Notes: generated from the sequence alone by a model not told the origin. DNA of 64,000 nucleotides from UBA1479 sp040216635 (GCA_040216635.1 JAVJOU010000017.1:42381-106380), one strand, 5' to 3'; positions 26,424-36,305 are shown, counted from the first letter of the stretch. Translations and numbers: made by a program.

Positions 26424-27704
26424 ATGAACAATCCACTGGGAAATACGAAACCGCGCAACGGGCTGGTTGCCGCATTGGACCTGGGGTCTTCCAAGATTTC
26501 CTGTCTGATCGCGCGCCTGGGGACGGGCGTGGCGGGCAATCAGGTTGCCGCCCGGGTTGTCGGTATCGGGCATCAAAAATCACATGGCCTGAAATCGGGC
26601 AGTGTGATCGATCTGGAAGCGGCCGAAGCGACCATTCGCGCCACGGTCGAAGCCGCCGAGGCCATGGTCGGTGAAAACATCCAAAAGGTTCTGGTCAACC
26701 TTTCCTGCGGCAAACCCAAATCCATGCTGGTTGCCCATGAAGCCGACATCGGCGGCCGTGAGATCGAAGAAGCGGATCTGTACCGCGTATTGTCGGCGGA
26801 CCAGGTCACGGCTGAAACGCCTGCCGGCCACGAATTGATCCATTCCATACCCGTCGGCTATTCGGTTGATGACAACCGCGGCGTGCGCGACCCACGTGGC
26901 ATGTACGGCTCGCGCCTGGGCGCCAATCTTCATCTGGTCACGGCGCAGTCGGGGCCGGTCAAGAACTTGCGCACGGTGGTTGACCGCTGCCATCTGGAAA
27001 TCGAGGCCCTGGTGGCCACGCCCTTCGCGTCGGCGCTGGCCTGTCTGGTCGATGACGAACGGCAATTGGGCACCACCTGTATAGATATCGGCGGCGGCAC
27101 GACATCGCTGGCCATTTTCTGCGATGGCGAACTGGTTCACACGGATGTCATTCCGCTGGGCGGCGGTCATATGACCAACGACATTGCCCGGGGCCTGTCG
27201 ACGCCGCTGGAAAGTGCCGAACGCATGAAGACGCTGTTCGGCTGCGTCATTCCGTCGCCGTCCGACGACGCGGAAATGATCACCGTGCCGTTGATCGGCG
27301 AAGACAAGGAAGCGGCACAGACGCAGGTGCCGCGTTCGGTCCTGTTGGGCATTGTCCGGCCCCGGGCCGAAGAAATCATGGAGCTTGTACGCGACCGCCT
27401 GACGGCCAGCGGGTTCGACAAAGCCATCGGTCAGCGCGTTGTGCTGACCGGCGGTGCGAGCCAGCTGTCCGGTTTGGTGGAACTCGCCGGAGACGTGCTC
27501 GGCCGCCAGGTTCGCCTGGCCCGGCCGCGCGGTGTCGAGGGGCTATCGGAAGCGGTTTCAGGGCCGGGATTCGCAACCTCGGTCGGGTTGATCCGCTATG
27601 CCGTGGAAAACCCCTTGGAAGTGGCTGGGGGTGACTTTCAGCCGATCAAGGAACGCAGTGGCGCTTTTGGGCGCTTTGGGCAGTGGCTGCGGGAGAATTT
27701 CTGA
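26424..27704 (+). CDS. ftsA: Cell division protein FtsA
   Basis: A 426-residue actin-like ATPase that anchors FtsZ to the membrane. Phosphate-1 block VAALDLGSSKISCLIARL, the 1C domain, phosphate-2 IDIGGGTTSLAIFCDG, the adenosine motif VVLTGGASQLSGLVELA, and a C-terminal amphipathic membrane-targeting helix (FGRFGQWLRENF). Position directly before ftsZ and the normal length support the call. It lies 55 bases after ftsQ. Confidence 0.96.
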   Translation: MNNPLGNTKPRNGLVAALDLGSSKISCLIARLGTGVAGNQVAARVVGIGHQKSHGLKSGSVIDLEAAEATIRATVEAAEAMVGENIQKVLVNLSCGKPKSMLVAHEADIGGREIEEADLYRVLSADQVTAETPAGHELIHSIPVGYSVDDNRGVRDPRGMYGSRLGANLHLVTAQSGPVKNLRTVVDRCHLEIEALVATPFASALACLVDDERQLGTTCIDIGGGTTSLAIFCDGELVHTDVIPLGGGHMTNDIARGLSTPLESAERMKTLFGCVIPSPSDDAEMITVPLIGEDKEAAQTQVPRSVLLGIVRPRAEEIMELVRDRLTASGFDKAIGQRVVLTGGASQLSGLVELAGDVLGRQVRLARPRGVEGLSEAVSGPGFATSVGLIRYAVENPLEVAGGDFQPIKERSGAFGRFGQWLRENF

Positions 27705-27811
27705 ATGAGGAGCAATCTACCTGTTTTTAACCAATCCCCTGAATGCGGCCGCGCAGAGACCGGTCGTCGTTGCATTTATTCAGGCGGCGAGTAATCATCG
27801 GAGGCAGAGAA

Positions 27812-29653
27812 ATGAGCATCAACATTACAGTACCTGAAGATAACGAGGCGCCGGAGCTGAAGCCTCGTATCAGCGTGATCGGCGTCGGTGGCGCCGGCGG
27901 TAACGCCGTGAGCAACATGATCGCGGCAAATCTGGAAGGCTGCGACTTCATCGTCGCCAACACGGACGCACAAGCCATAAAGGGATCCAAGGCCGAACGC
28001 CGCATCCAGTTGGGAACGGGTGTGACCAAGGGCTTGGGTGCGGGCTCCAAGCCCGAAGTGGGCAGGGCGGCCGCCGAGGAATCGATTTCCGAAATCCTGG
28101 CCGAGCTGGATCAATCCAATATGGTGTTTATCGCCGCCGGCATGGGCGGCGGTACGGGTACCGGGGCGGCCCCTGTGATCGCCAAGGCGGCCCGTGAACA
28201 CGGCATCCTGACCGTCGGCGTGGTGACCAAACCCTTCCAGTTCGAAGGCAGCCATCGCATGCGTCTGGCCGAACAGGGCTTGGACGAGCTTGCCGGCTAT
28301 GTCGATACCCTGATCATCATCCCCAACCAGAACCTGTTCCGCGTCGCCAACGAGAAGACGACCTTCGCCGATGCCTTCAAAATGGCGGACGACGTGCTGT
28401 ATTCCGGGGTGCGTTCCATCACCGACCTGATGGTCATGCCGGGCCTGATCAACCTGGATTTCGCCGACGTGCAGTCGGTCATGCAGGGCATGGGCCGGGC
28501 CATGATGGGCACGGGCGAAGCCGCCGGTGAACGCCGCGCATTGGATGCGGCCGAAGCGGCGATTTCAAACCCCTTGTTGGACGATGCCTCCATGCGCGGT
28601 GCGCGCGGCGTGCTGATCAACATCACGGGCGGCGACGACATCACCCTGTTCGAAGTGGACGAAGCCGCCAACCGGGTGCGTGCCGAAGTCGACGAAGATG
28701 CCTACATCATCATCGGCTCGGCCTTCGATCAGTCCATGGAAGGTTCCATGCGGGTGTCCGTCGTGGCCACGGGCCTGGAAGCGGCCGAAGGCGAGCAACC
28801 TTCGCATCTGCATATCCTCAACCAGGCTCAGCGGATCGAGCCGGTGCGTGTGCCGCGCCCGGAAGAGGAAGCGGAGGTCGAAGCACCTGCGGTCGTCGCC
28901 ATTCACGACGAAGCACCTGCGGTTGCTGAAGCCGGGGAAATGGCCGAAACGGCAGACGAATCGGACTTCGATTCGGCTGAAACCGCGCCCTATGCGGAAA
29001 CTGCCGAGGCCGAAGCCGAGCCCATTGATGACACCGTGGGCAGTGAACCCGAAGCGGCCGATGCGGCACCCGCGGAACTTCAACCCCGCGTGCCGGCGGC
29101 CATGCCGGGTGCGGGCAACGTGGAATCCTTCATTCCGCCCCGTGCCGTCGAGGTCGAAGACGATGACGACATGGACGGCCCCGCGGCCGGTGCCGATCCT
29201 TTCGAAGTCGCGGCCATGGTCAACGGATCAAGCGTCGAGGACGACGCGCCGAAAGTCGGCGGATTGCTGCGCCGAGGCAAGAAAGAAGGCGGCGGCATGT
29301 CGCTGTTTGAACGGGTCACGGGCACCGGTAGGGCTAAAAAACCCGAGGAACCTGCGGTTTCCGAGGTTTCTCCGGCGGCTCAGGCACCTGCCCAGGAAGC
29401 GGAGCGGGGCACCATCGACGCCCTGATCCGGTCACGCACGGCGACCCCGCAGGCGGATTCCACGCCGGCTCCGGCCCCAGTTCAAATGCCGACACCGGTC
29501 CAATCGGCACCGGCCAAAGTCGAACAGCCGGCCGCCCCGGCACCGCAGAAGGCTTCTTTGGGTGGGGTTGATCCTGCCGATCGGTTGCCCTCGGCGGAAA
29601 CGGAAGACGACCTTCTGGATATTCCGGCGTTCCTGCGCAGGCAGGCCAACTGA
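27812..29653 (+). CDS. ftsZ: Cell division GTPase FtsZ with long C-terminal linker
   Basis: A 613-residue tubulin-like GTPase that forms the division ring. GTP-binding G-box AAGMGGGTGTGAAPV, NTDAQA, the T7 loop GLINLDFADV and the start MSINITVPE are standard. The GTPase core ends near residue 330; then comes an acidic, Pro/Ala-rich linker of about 270 residues, and the conserved C-terminal peptide DDLLDIPAFLRRQ that binds FtsA. E. coli FtsZ is 383 residues, so the linker is very long but fits alphaproteobacteria. Start ATG 27812 has GGAGGCAGAGA before it. A 107-base gap after ftsA could hold its own promoter. A strong terminator follows. Confidence 0.97.
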   Translation: MSINITVPEDNEAPELKPRISVIGVGGAGGNAVSNMIAANLEGCDFIVANTDAQAIKGSKAERRIQLGTGVTKGLGAGSKPEVGRAAAEESISEILAELDQSNMVFIAAGMGGGTGTGAAPVIAKAAREHGILTVGVVTKPFQFEGSHRMRLAEQGLDELAGYVDTLIIIPNQNLFRVANEKTTFADAFKMADDVLYSGVRSITDLMVMPGLINLDFADVQSVMQGMGRAMMGTGEAAGERRALDAAEAAISNPLLDDASMRGARGVLINITGGDDITLFEVDEAANRVRAEVDEDAYIIIGSAFDQSMEGSMRVSVVATGLEAAEGEQPSHLHILNQAQRIEPVRVPRPEEEAEVEAPAVVAIHDEAPAVAEAGEMAETADESDFDSAETAPYAETAEAEAEPIDDTVGSEPEAADAAPAELQPRVPAAMPGAGNVESFIPPRAVEVEDDDDMDGPAAGADPFEVAAMVNGSSVEDDAPKVGGLLRRGKKEGGGMSLFERVTGTGRAKKPEEPAVSEVSPAAQAPAQEAERGTIDALIRSRTATPQADSTPAPAPVQMPTPVQSAPAKVEQPAAPAPQKASLGGVDPADRLPSAETEDDLLDIPAFLRRQAN

Positions 29654-29702
29654 AAGGACGGTGGAACACCGTAACATTCGGAAACAATTAGTGATTTGAG
29701 GG

Positions 29703-29744
29703 AATCCCGGGTTCTGTCCTATTCAGGAACCCGGGATTTCTTTA
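29703..29744 (+). terminator. Rho-independent terminator after ftsZ
   Basis: A perfect 12-base stem, AATCCCGGGTTC (29703-29714) with GAACCCGGGATT (29727-29738), a 12-base loop and then TCTTTAA. It ends the dcw transcript before lpxC. Confidence 0.85.
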
Positions 29745-29864
29745 ATGCCACTGCGGTTTTGTCCGAATAGGGCGTGAACCGGCGGGGGCGAAATGAAAGT
29801 GACCCGGGCCTGCTGCCGGAACAGGCGGAAAGGCCCGCAAATGTAAAGAATAACGGGGAACCTG

Positions 29865-30851
29865 ATGGGTTTGACCACAGTCGGCCAGAAAGACCAGCAC
29901 CGCGGAACCGCCGCCAAGAAGGCCGTCCGCCAGCGGACGTTGAAGACGTCCGTGTCGCTGACCGGGATCGGCCTGCATTCCGGCGCTGACGTCACCCTGA
30001 CCCTGCATCCCGCACCTGCTGATTACGGCATTCATTTCAACCGCACGGACGTAGCCGACGACGGCGCCGAAAAAGGGGCCGTTGCCGCGCGTTGGGACCG
30101 GGTCGCCGATACACGTTTGTGCTCGGCCCTGGCCAACGATCACGGCGTGTCCATCGGTACGGTCGAACACCTGATGGCGGCGCTTGCCGGTTGCGGGATC
30201 GACAACGTGCATATCGACCTGGACGGCCCGGAAGTTCCGGTCATGGACGGCAGTTCGCAGCAGTTCGTCGAGGTGATCCGCGAAGCCGGCGTGGTCGAGC
30301 AAGCCGCCGACCGCCGGGTTATCCGGGTGCTCAAGCCGGTTTCCGTGGAAACGGAAAACGGTCGGGCGGAACTTTCGCCGGCACCGGTATTTTCCGTTGA
30401 TTTCCAGATTGAATTCCAAAGCCAGGCCATCCGCAGCCAGCATCTGCGCCTTGGCGTAGTCAACGGCGCGTTTTGCAAGGAACTGGCCAATGCGCGGACG
30501 TTCGGCTTCATGCACGAGGTCGAAGCCATGCAGAAGGCCGGTCTTGCCCGGGGCGGCTCGCTCGACAATGCGATCGTGATCGACGGTGATACGGTCCTGA
30601 ACGATGGTGGTTTGCGCCACGAAGACGAATTCGTCCGCCATAAGGCGCTGGATGCGGTCGGTGACCTGTATCTTGCCGGCGGCCAGATCATCGGGGCTTA
30701 CCGGGCGGAACGCGCCGGCCATGCGATCAACAATGCCTTGTTGCGCAAGCTGTTCGAAACCCCGGATGCTTGGTGCTATGACGTGCTGCGCGGGGACGAA
30801 TCCAAAACCGCCATGGACGGCGGAATTCAGGCTGAAACCGCCCAGGTCTGA
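29865..30851 (+). CDS. lpxC: UDP-3-O-acyl-N-acetylglucosamine deacetylase LpxC
   Basis: A 328-residue zinc deacetylase catalysing the committed step of lipid A synthesis. Visible: TLKTSVSLTGIGLHSG, the zinc histidine in TVEHLMAALAGCGIDN, PVMDGSSQQFVE, ARTFGFMHEVEAMQKAGLARGGSLDNAIV, and HKALDAVGDLYLAGG with the second zinc His and Asp. Being after ftsZ is the common location. The terminator at 29703 suggests its own promoter between 29745 and 29865, which I could not pin down. Confidence 0.97.
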   Translation: MGLTTVGQKDQHRGTAAKKAVRQRTLKTSVSLTGIGLHSGADVTLTLHPAPADYGIHFNRTDVADDGAEKGAVAARWDRVADTRLCSALANDHGVSIGTVEHLMAALAGCGIDNVHIDLDGPEVPVMDGSSQQFVEVIREAGVVEQAADRRVIRVLKPVSVETENGRAELSPAPVFSVDFQIEFQSQAIRSQHLRLGVVNGAFCKELANARTFGFMHEVEAMQKAGLARGGSLDNAIVIDGDTVLNDGGLRHEDEFVRHKALDAVGDLYLAGGQIIGAYRAERAGHAINNALLRKLFETPDAWCYDVLRGDESKTAMDGGIQAETAQV

Positions 30852-30876
30852 TTGTTTCATTCATGGTCAGTGCATG

Positions 30877-30903
30877 CGGCGCCCCGGGGCGCCGTTTTCA
30901 TTT
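30877..30903 (+). terminator. Probable terminator after lpxC
   Basis: The 18-base perfect palindrome CGGCGCCCCGGGGCGCCG (30877-30894) is followed by TTTTCATTT. It lies 26 bases after the lpxC stop. Confidence 0.65.
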
Positions 30904-30994
30904 ATGATCGTGGATTGTGTCCGGAACTTATGGATGGGCTTGCGATCCGTGAAAATTTGCCCAAATCCGATCGATGAAGATGATTTTGGCCTTT

Positions 30995-31022
30995 TTGAAA
31001 AGCTCCCCTTGCATGGTATATT
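30995..31022 (+). promoter_or_regulatory. Likely promoter for bamD
   Basis: TTGAAA (30995-31000), 16-base spacer, TATATT (31017-31022): a good sigma-70-type promoter. A start near 31029 would place the transcript about 48 bases before the first bamD start codon and after the lpxC terminator. Confidence 0.55.
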
Positions 31023-31076
31023 CGGCGCCCCCGGTGTCCTGTTCAGGGATGCTGCCCGGATGCTTGACCTTGAGGC

Positions 31077-31919
31077 ATGAGAACTGAAAACCCCCAGCCG
31101 ATGAGAATGTCCACGCGGATCAAATTCCTTATGCCCTTGTTGGCGGTTTCGCTGTTCCTGGGCGCCTGTTCGATCTTCGACGAGGAAAAGCCCGTCTATG
31201 TGGAAAAGCCCGTGGACGAGCTGTACAACCGCGGTGTCGATCTGATGGCGGGCCGGAAATTCGCCGATGCGGCGCTGACCTTTGAAGAGGTCGAACGCCA
31301 GCATCCCTATTCGGTCTGGGCCACCAAGTCGCAGATCATGGCGGCCTATGGGTATTACAAATCGAATAATTACGACGAGGCCATCGCCGCGTTGGAGCGC
31401 TTTATTCAGCTGCATCCGACCCATAAGGACGTGGGCTATGCCTACTATCTGAAGGGGCTGACCTATTACGAACAGATTTCCGACGTCACCCGTGATCAGT
31501 TAATGACCACCCTGGCGCTGGAAAGCCTGAACGAAGTCCTGACCCGCTTCCCGGACAGCAAGTTCGCGCGGGATGCCAAGTTCAAGATGGAACTGACCTA
31601 CGATCACCTTGCCGGCAAGGAAATGGAGATCGGGCGGTACTATCACAATCAGCATCAGTACCTTGCGGCCATCAATCGCTTTCGCACCGTGGTCGACAAA
31701 TACCAGACGACCACCCATGTGCCCGAAGCCCTGCATCGGTTGACAGAAGCTTATCTTGCCCTGGGCCTGAAGGACGAGGCGCGCAAAACGGCATCGGTTC
31801 TGGGCCATAACTTCCCGGGCAGCGAGTGGTATATGGATTCCTACGAGATGCTGACCGGTGAAAACGTCCGGCCCCAGGAAGCAGAGAAGTCCTGGTACGA
31901 CAGAGTTAAGTTCTGGTAA
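31077..31919 (+). CDS. bamD: Outer-membrane assembly lipoprotein BamD
   Basis: A lipoprotein (up to 280 residues) of the BAM complex that inserts beta-barrel proteins. The signal peptide ends in the lipobox LFLGAC, so Cys is lipidated. The body consists of about five TPR-like repeats (DELYNRGVDLMAGRKFADAA..., SNNYDEAIAALERFIQLHPTH..., YHNQHQYLAAINRF...) characteristic of BamD/ComL. The start is uncertain: ATGs at 31077, 31101 and 31107 are in frame, and the last two leave the more usual n-region. The linkage bamD-recN-ligA is common in alphaproteobacteria. Confidence 0.93.
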   Translation: MRTENPQPMRMSTRIKFLMPLLAVSLFLGACSIFDEEKPVYVEKPVDELYNRGVDLMAGRKFADAALTFEEVERQHPYSVWATKSQIMAAYGYYKSNNYDEAIAALERFIQLHPTHKDVGYAYYLKGLTYYEQISDVTRDQLMTTLALESLNEVLTRFPDSKFARDAKFKMELTYDHLAGKEMEIGRYYHNQHQYLAAINRFRTVVDKYQTTTHVPEALHRLTEAYLALGLKDEARKTASVLGHNFPGSEWYMDSYEMLTGENVRPQEAEKSWYDRVKFW

Positions 31920-31935
31920 GGCGGAAGATCGGTCC

Positions 31936-33627
31936 ATGCTGACGAGCCTGACCGTCAGGGATGTGGTGCTCATTGACCGCCTTGTGCTGGAATTTCCGGC
32001 CGGGCTTTGCGTTCTGACGGGCGAAACGGGAGCCGGTAAATCGATCCTTCTGGATGCCCTTGGTTTGGCGCTCGGCGTTCGCGCCGAAGCCCGCCTTGTC
32101 CGCGCGGGCGGCGGCCCGGCCACGGTTACGGCCGCTTTTCAGGTCGCCCCGGGTGCCCCGGTTCTGACCACGCTTCAGGAACACGGCATTCCCCCCCTGG
32201 ATGAACAGGGCGAGGACGGTGGCACGGTCATTCTGCGCCGGACCTTGACCGCCGACGGCCGCTCCAGGGCCTTCATCAATGACGAGCCGGTCAGTGTCGG
32301 CCTGTTGAAGCGCATCGGCGAAGATTTGGTCGAAATTCATGGCCAGTTCGACAATCACCGCCTGTTGAACCCGGTCCAGCACCGGGATCTGCTGGATGCG
32401 TTTGGCGGTCTGGGCCCAGCCGTCACGGCCTGCCGCAAAGCCTGGGACATCTGGCAGCAGGCGGCGGAAGTGCGGCAAAAGGCCGCGGACGAGCTGGAAG
32501 CCGCCCGCCGGGACGAGGAATTTCTGCGTCATGCGGCGGCGGAACTTGGTGCCCTGGCCCCGGAAGAAGGCGAAGAAGACCGCCTGGCCCAGGATCGGGC
32601 CGTGATGATGCATGGCGAGAAGGTCGTTGAAGGCATGAATCGGGCGCAGGCGGCTCTGAACAATGGCCGCGGCGTCGAAGACGGCCTGCAGACGGCATTG
32701 CGTGAATTGGAAAGCGTTGCCGAAAAAGCAGGCGGCGCGCTTGAAGACACCATCGCCGCCCTGGGCCGTGCGCTGGATGAAACGGCGGAAGTGGGAACCT
32801 TGCTGAACCGGGCCTTCCAGGCGGTCGATCTGGATCCGCAGAAGCTTGAACAGACCGAGGAACGCCTGTTCGCCCTGCGTGCCCAGGCGCGCAAGCACAA
32901 CGTCCAGGTCGATGACTTGCCGGCGCTGCTGGCCAGGATGGAAGCCCAGATCGCCGCCGTCGATACGGGGTCGGGGGAATTGCAGCGCCTGGAACAGGCC
33001 GAAGCCGAAGCCCGCAAAACCTATATCCGCGCCGCCGGAAGTTTAAGCGAGGCCCGGAACAAACAGGCGGCCAAGATGGACCGGGCGATCCTTGACGAAT
33101 TGGAGCCCCTGCATTTGAAAGGGGCCCGGTTCGAAACCCGCTTGACGGCCCTGGACGAAGACGCCTGGGGCCCGGCGGGGATGGAAAAAGTGCAATTCCT
33201 GATCGCTACCAATCCGGGCGCCGCCCCGGGCCCCTTGAACAAGATCGCATCGGGGGGCGAGTTGGCGCGCTTCATGCTGGCGCTGAAGGTCGTTCTGGCC
33301 GATGCGGACCCGGTGCCGACGCTGATTTTCGACGAAGTGGACGCCGGGATCGGCGGCGCCACGGCGGCGGCCGTGGGCGAACGTTTGGCCCGCCTGGGCG
33401 GGGCCGTGCAGGTCTTGGTGGTCACCCATTCGCCGCAGGTCGCAGCCCAGGGGGCCGCCCATCTGAAGGTTCAAAAATCGGCCGAGAAGGACAGTACGGC
33501 AACCACCGTCGCCGTGCTGGGGGCGGACGAGCGGCGCGAGGAAATCGCCCGCATGCTGGCCGGCTCCGAAGTGACGGAAGAAGCCCGCGCGGCGGCCCTT
33601 TCCCTGTTGGACCTTCGGGCTTCGTAA
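31936..33627 (+). CDS. recN: DNA repair protein RecN
   Basis: A 563-residue SMC-like ATPase for double-strand break repair. N-terminal LTSLTVRDVVLIDRLVLEF and Walker A GETGAGKS (residues 29-36), long coiled coils in the middle, and the C-terminal signature ASGGELARFMLALK with Walker B TLIFDEVDAGIGG and VTHSPQVAAQG. Start ATG 31936 is 16 bases after bamD. The stop TAA shares a base with the ligA ATG. Confidence 0.96.
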   Translation: MLTSLTVRDVVLIDRLVLEFPAGLCVLTGETGAGKSILLDALGLALGVRAEARLVRAGGGPATVTAAFQVAPGAPVLTTLQEHGIPPLDEQGEDGGTVILRRTLTADGRSRAFINDEPVSVGLLKRIGEDLVEIHGQFDNHRLLNPVQHRDLLDAFGGLGPAVTACRKAWDIWQQAAEVRQKAADELEAARRDEEFLRHAAAELGALAPEEGEEDRLAQDRAVMMHGEKVVEGMNRAQAALNNGRGVEDGLQTALRELESVAEKAGGALEDTIAALGRALDETAEVGTLLNRAFQAVDLDPQKLEQTEERLFALRAQARKHNVQVDDLPALLARMEAQIAAVDTGSGELQRLEQAEAEARKTYIRAAGSLSEARNKQAAKMDRAILDELEPLHLKGARFETRLTALDEDAWGPAGMEKVQFLIATNPGAAPGPLNKIASGGELARFMLALKVVLADADPVPTLIFDEVDAGIGGATAAAVGERLARLGGAVQVLVVTHSPQVAAQGAAHLKVQKSAEKDSTATTVAVLGADERREEIARMLAGSEVTEEARAAALSLLDLRAS

Positions 33628-35747
33628 TGCCGGGTGACGGAAATACCGGGGGCGACGACCTACGCGCCGTGCCGGTCGATATCCTGCGGCCCGAAGACGC
33701 GGCGGTCGAACTGGAACGCCTGGCGGCGGAAATTGCCCAACACGACCAAGCTTATTATCAGAACGATGCACCGACGGTCAGCGACGCGGACTATGACGCC
33801 CTGCGCCTGCGTAACGACGCCATCGAAGCCAAATACCCTAAGCTGATCCGGGCGGACAGTCCGTCCAAACGGGTCGGTGCCGCCCCGGCGGAAGGTTTCG
33901 CCAAGGTCGTGCATTCCGTGCCCATGCTGTCCCTGGCCAACGCCTTCAGCGAAGAAGACGTGGCCGATTTTCTGGACCGGGTGCGGCGCTTTTTGAACCT
34001 TCCCGGCGACGAAGCGGTGGAGGTCATGGCCGAGCCCAAGATCGACGGCCTGTCCGTGACCGCGCGCTATGAAAAAGGGGTTTTCGTCATGGCGGCGACC
34101 CGGGGCGACGGCCGGGAAGGGGAGAACATCACCGAGAACATGCGCACCCTGGGCGATCTGCCGGAGCGCATTACCCCAAAAGACCTGTTGGGGAACGGCA
34201 TTCCGGATGTGTTGGAAGTCCGGGGCGAGGTTTATATGGCCAAATCCGACTTCCTGGCCCTGAACGCACGGCAGGAAGCGGCGGGGGCCAAGGTTTTCGC
34301 CAACCCGCGCAATGCGGCCGCCGGCTCCCTGCGCCAGAAAGATCCCGCCGTGACGGCGGCCCGGCCGCTTAAGGTGTTTTTCTATTCATGGGGCGAGGTC
34401 TCGGATGTGACCTGGCAGACCCAGGAAGAATTCAACCAGCGCCTGACCGAATGGGGCTTCCAGGCCAATACCCGGGCCAGGCTGTGCCGGTCCGTGGACG
34501 ACATCATGGCGGAATACCGGCAAACGGAACAAGACCGGGCGGCGCTCGACTACGACATCGACGGCATGGTCTACAAGGTCAACCGCCTGGATTGGCAGGA
34601 ACGCCTGGGCCAGGTTTCCCGTGCCCCCCGCTGGGCGACGGCGCATAAGTTCGCGGCCGAAAAGGCGACCACGCAGCTTGAAAAAATCACCATTCAGGTC
34701 GGCCGCACCGGCACTCTGACGCCGGTCGCCAACCTGACCCCGGTGACCGTGGGCGGCGTGGTGGTTGGGCGCGCGACCCTGCATAACGAAGACTATATTC
34801 GCGACAAGGACATCCGCGAGGGCGATTGGGTCGTCATTCAGCGCGCCGGCGACGTCATTCCCCAGGTGGTCGAAATCGTGCCGGACAAGCGGCCCCAAGA
34901 CGCAACGCCGTTTCAGATGCCGGAAGAATGCCCGGAATGCGGCAGTCTCGCCATCCGTGAAGAAGGCGAAGCCGCCAAGCGTTGCACGGGCGGGCTGATC
35001 TGTCCGGCCCAGGCGGTCGAACGCCTGAAACATTTCGTATCCCGCGATGCCTTTGACATCGAGGGCCTGGGGGCCAAGAACATTGAGACATTTTGGGCCG
35101 AAGGCTGGTTGACGTCGCCCGCCGATATCTTCGCCACCGACGACCTTGCGGCCAAACTGGAAGGGCGCGAGGGATGGAAGGAAAAATCCATCGAGAACCT
35201 GCGCAAGGCGATCGAGGAACGGCGGGAAATCGGGCTCGACCGCTTTATCTACGCGCTTGGGATTCGCCAGGTAGGACAAGCCACGGCGCGGCTTCTGGCC
35301 CGTACCTATGGTTCGTTCGATGCCCTGAAAGCCGCCATGGCGGCCGCCCAGGACCGGGATGGCGATGCCTATGCCGACCTGATCGACATCGACCAGATCG
35401 GGCCTTCCGTGGCCGACGACTTGCTGGGCTTTTTCGCCGAGGACCACAACAAACAGGTGTTGGCCCAGTTGGAAGCGGCCCTGACCATCAAGGATATGGA
35501 AACGGCGGATACCACGGGATCGCCCGTAGCCGGCAAGACCGTGGTGTTTACCGGCACGCTGGAAACCATGGGCCGGTCGGAAGCCAAGGCCAATGCGGAA
35601 CGCCTGGGCGCCAAGGTTTCTGGCTCCGTGTCGAAAAAGACCGACTACCTTGTCGCCGGGCCGGGGGCGGGATCGAAGCTGAAAAAGGCGCAGGAACTGG
35701 GCGTTACCGTGATGACCGAAGAAGAGTGGCAGGCGCTGGTCAGCTAG
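33627..35747 (+). CDS. ligA: NAD-dependent DNA ligase LigA
   Basis: A 706-residue replicative DNA ligase. Adenylation domain with the active-site lysine K138 in EPKIDG, NAD-binding Ia domain with HDQAYYQNDAPTVSDADYD near residue 40, OB fold (VGRTGTLTPVANLTPV), a Cys4 zinc finger (CPECGSLA...RCTGGLICP), helix-hairpin-helix repeats and a C-terminal BRCT domain (VAGKTVVFTGTLETM). Start overlaps the recN stop by one base; the end overlaps the converging GNAT gene by eight bases. Confidence 0.97.
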   Translation: MPGDGNTGGDDLRAVPVDILRPEDAAVELERLAAEIAQHDQAYYQNDAPTVSDADYDALRLRNDAIEAKYPKLIRADSPSKRVGAAPAEGFAKVVHSVPMLSLANAFSEEDVADFLDRVRRFLNLPGDEAVEVMAEPKIDGLSVTARYEKGVFVMAATRGDGREGENITENMRTLGDLPERITPKDLLGNGIPDVLEVRGEVYMAKSDFLALNARQEAAGAKVFANPRNAAAGSLRQKDPAVTAARPLKVFFYSWGEVSDVTWQTQEEFNQRLTEWGFQANTRARLCRSVDDIMAEYRQTEQDRAALDYDIDGMVYKVNRLDWQERLGQVSRAPRWATAHKFAAEKATTQLEKITIQVGRTGTLTPVANLTPVTVGGVVVGRATLHNEDYIRDKDIREGDWVVIQRAGDVIPQVVEIVPDKRPQDATPFQMPEECPECGSLAIREEGEAAKRCTGGLICPAQAVERLKHFVSRDAFDIEGLGAKNIETFWAEGWLTSPADIFATDDLAAKLEGREGWKEKSIENLRKAIEERREIGLDRFIYALGIRQVGQATARLLARTYGSFDALKAAMAAAQDRDGDAYADLIDIDQIGPSVADDLLGFFAEDHNKQVLAQLEAALTIKDMETADTTGSPVAGKTVVFTGTLETMGRSEAKANAERLGAKVSGSVSKKTDYLVAGPGAGSKLKKAQELGVTVMTEEEWQALVS

Positions 35748-36222
35748 ATCCGAGCACCAAACCCCATCTTTGCCATTCCGCTTGTTCATCCCCGCCGAAC
35801 TGGCGGTAGAACGCCTGGGCGCGGGCGTTGGTTTTCAGCACGTTCCATTCCATTTCGTCGTATCCGCCGCGCTTACCGAACGCGATCACTTGCGTGATCA
35901 GGGCCCGGCCCACGCCCTGGGCGCGCCAGGGCTCGGTCACGAACAGCATTTCCAGTTCCAGCGAGGGACGCAGGGAATGGGTGTAAATGGTGTCATAGAC
36001 CGTGGCCATGCCGACGGCGGTGCCATCCGTATCCAGGGCCAGAACGGCCCGGAACGCCGGTTGTGGCAGGCTGGCCCGGCGGATGATCTCGTCCTCGGTG
36101 ATGTCGACATGTTCGGCCCAGCCTTCGAATTCGGCCAACCCCTTGATCAGGGCGAGCAGGCCGGGGGCGTCTGCTTCCGCACTTTCCGGCGTCATCCAGC
36201 GAACGGTCATGTCATCTGTCAT
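35740..36222 (-). CDS. GNAT family N-acetyltransferase
   Basis: A 160-residue acetyl-CoA-dependent acetyltransferase. The fold is recognisable from LEMLFVTEPWRAQGVGRALITQVIAFGKRGG (motif A with the acetyl-CoA pyrophosphate loop QGVGRA) and the C-terminal WNVLKTNARAQAFYRQFGG. The N-terminus resembles diamine/aminoglycoside-type members (LIKGLAEFEGW...DEIIR). Substrate unknown. It converges with ligA and lies downstream of the ATP synthase operon terminator, so it is probably transcribed alone. Confidence 0.85.
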   Translation of the reverse strand: MTDDMTVRWMTPESAEADAPGLLALIKGLAEFEGWAEHVDITEDEIIRRASLPQPAFRAVLALDTDGTAVGMATVYDTIYTHSLRPSLELEMLFVTEPWRAQGVGRALITQVIAFGKRGGYDEMEWNVLKTNARAQAFYRQFGGDEQAEWQRWGLVLGSS

Positions 36223-36241
36223 GGCCCATTCTCTATAAATG

Positions 36242-36270
36242 AAAAGGGGCGCCGAACGGAGCCCCTTTTG
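36242..36270 (-). terminator. Terminator of the F0 operon
   Basis: Stem AAAAGGGGC (36242-36250) with GCCCCTTTT (36261-36269), ten-base loop. On the minus strand the stem runs into TTTTCATTT, ending transcription after atpF. It could work in both directions. Confidence 0.8.
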
Positions 36271-36305
36271 AAAGTCTTGAACGCGTGCCGCTGCGGCTTG
36301 TGTGA

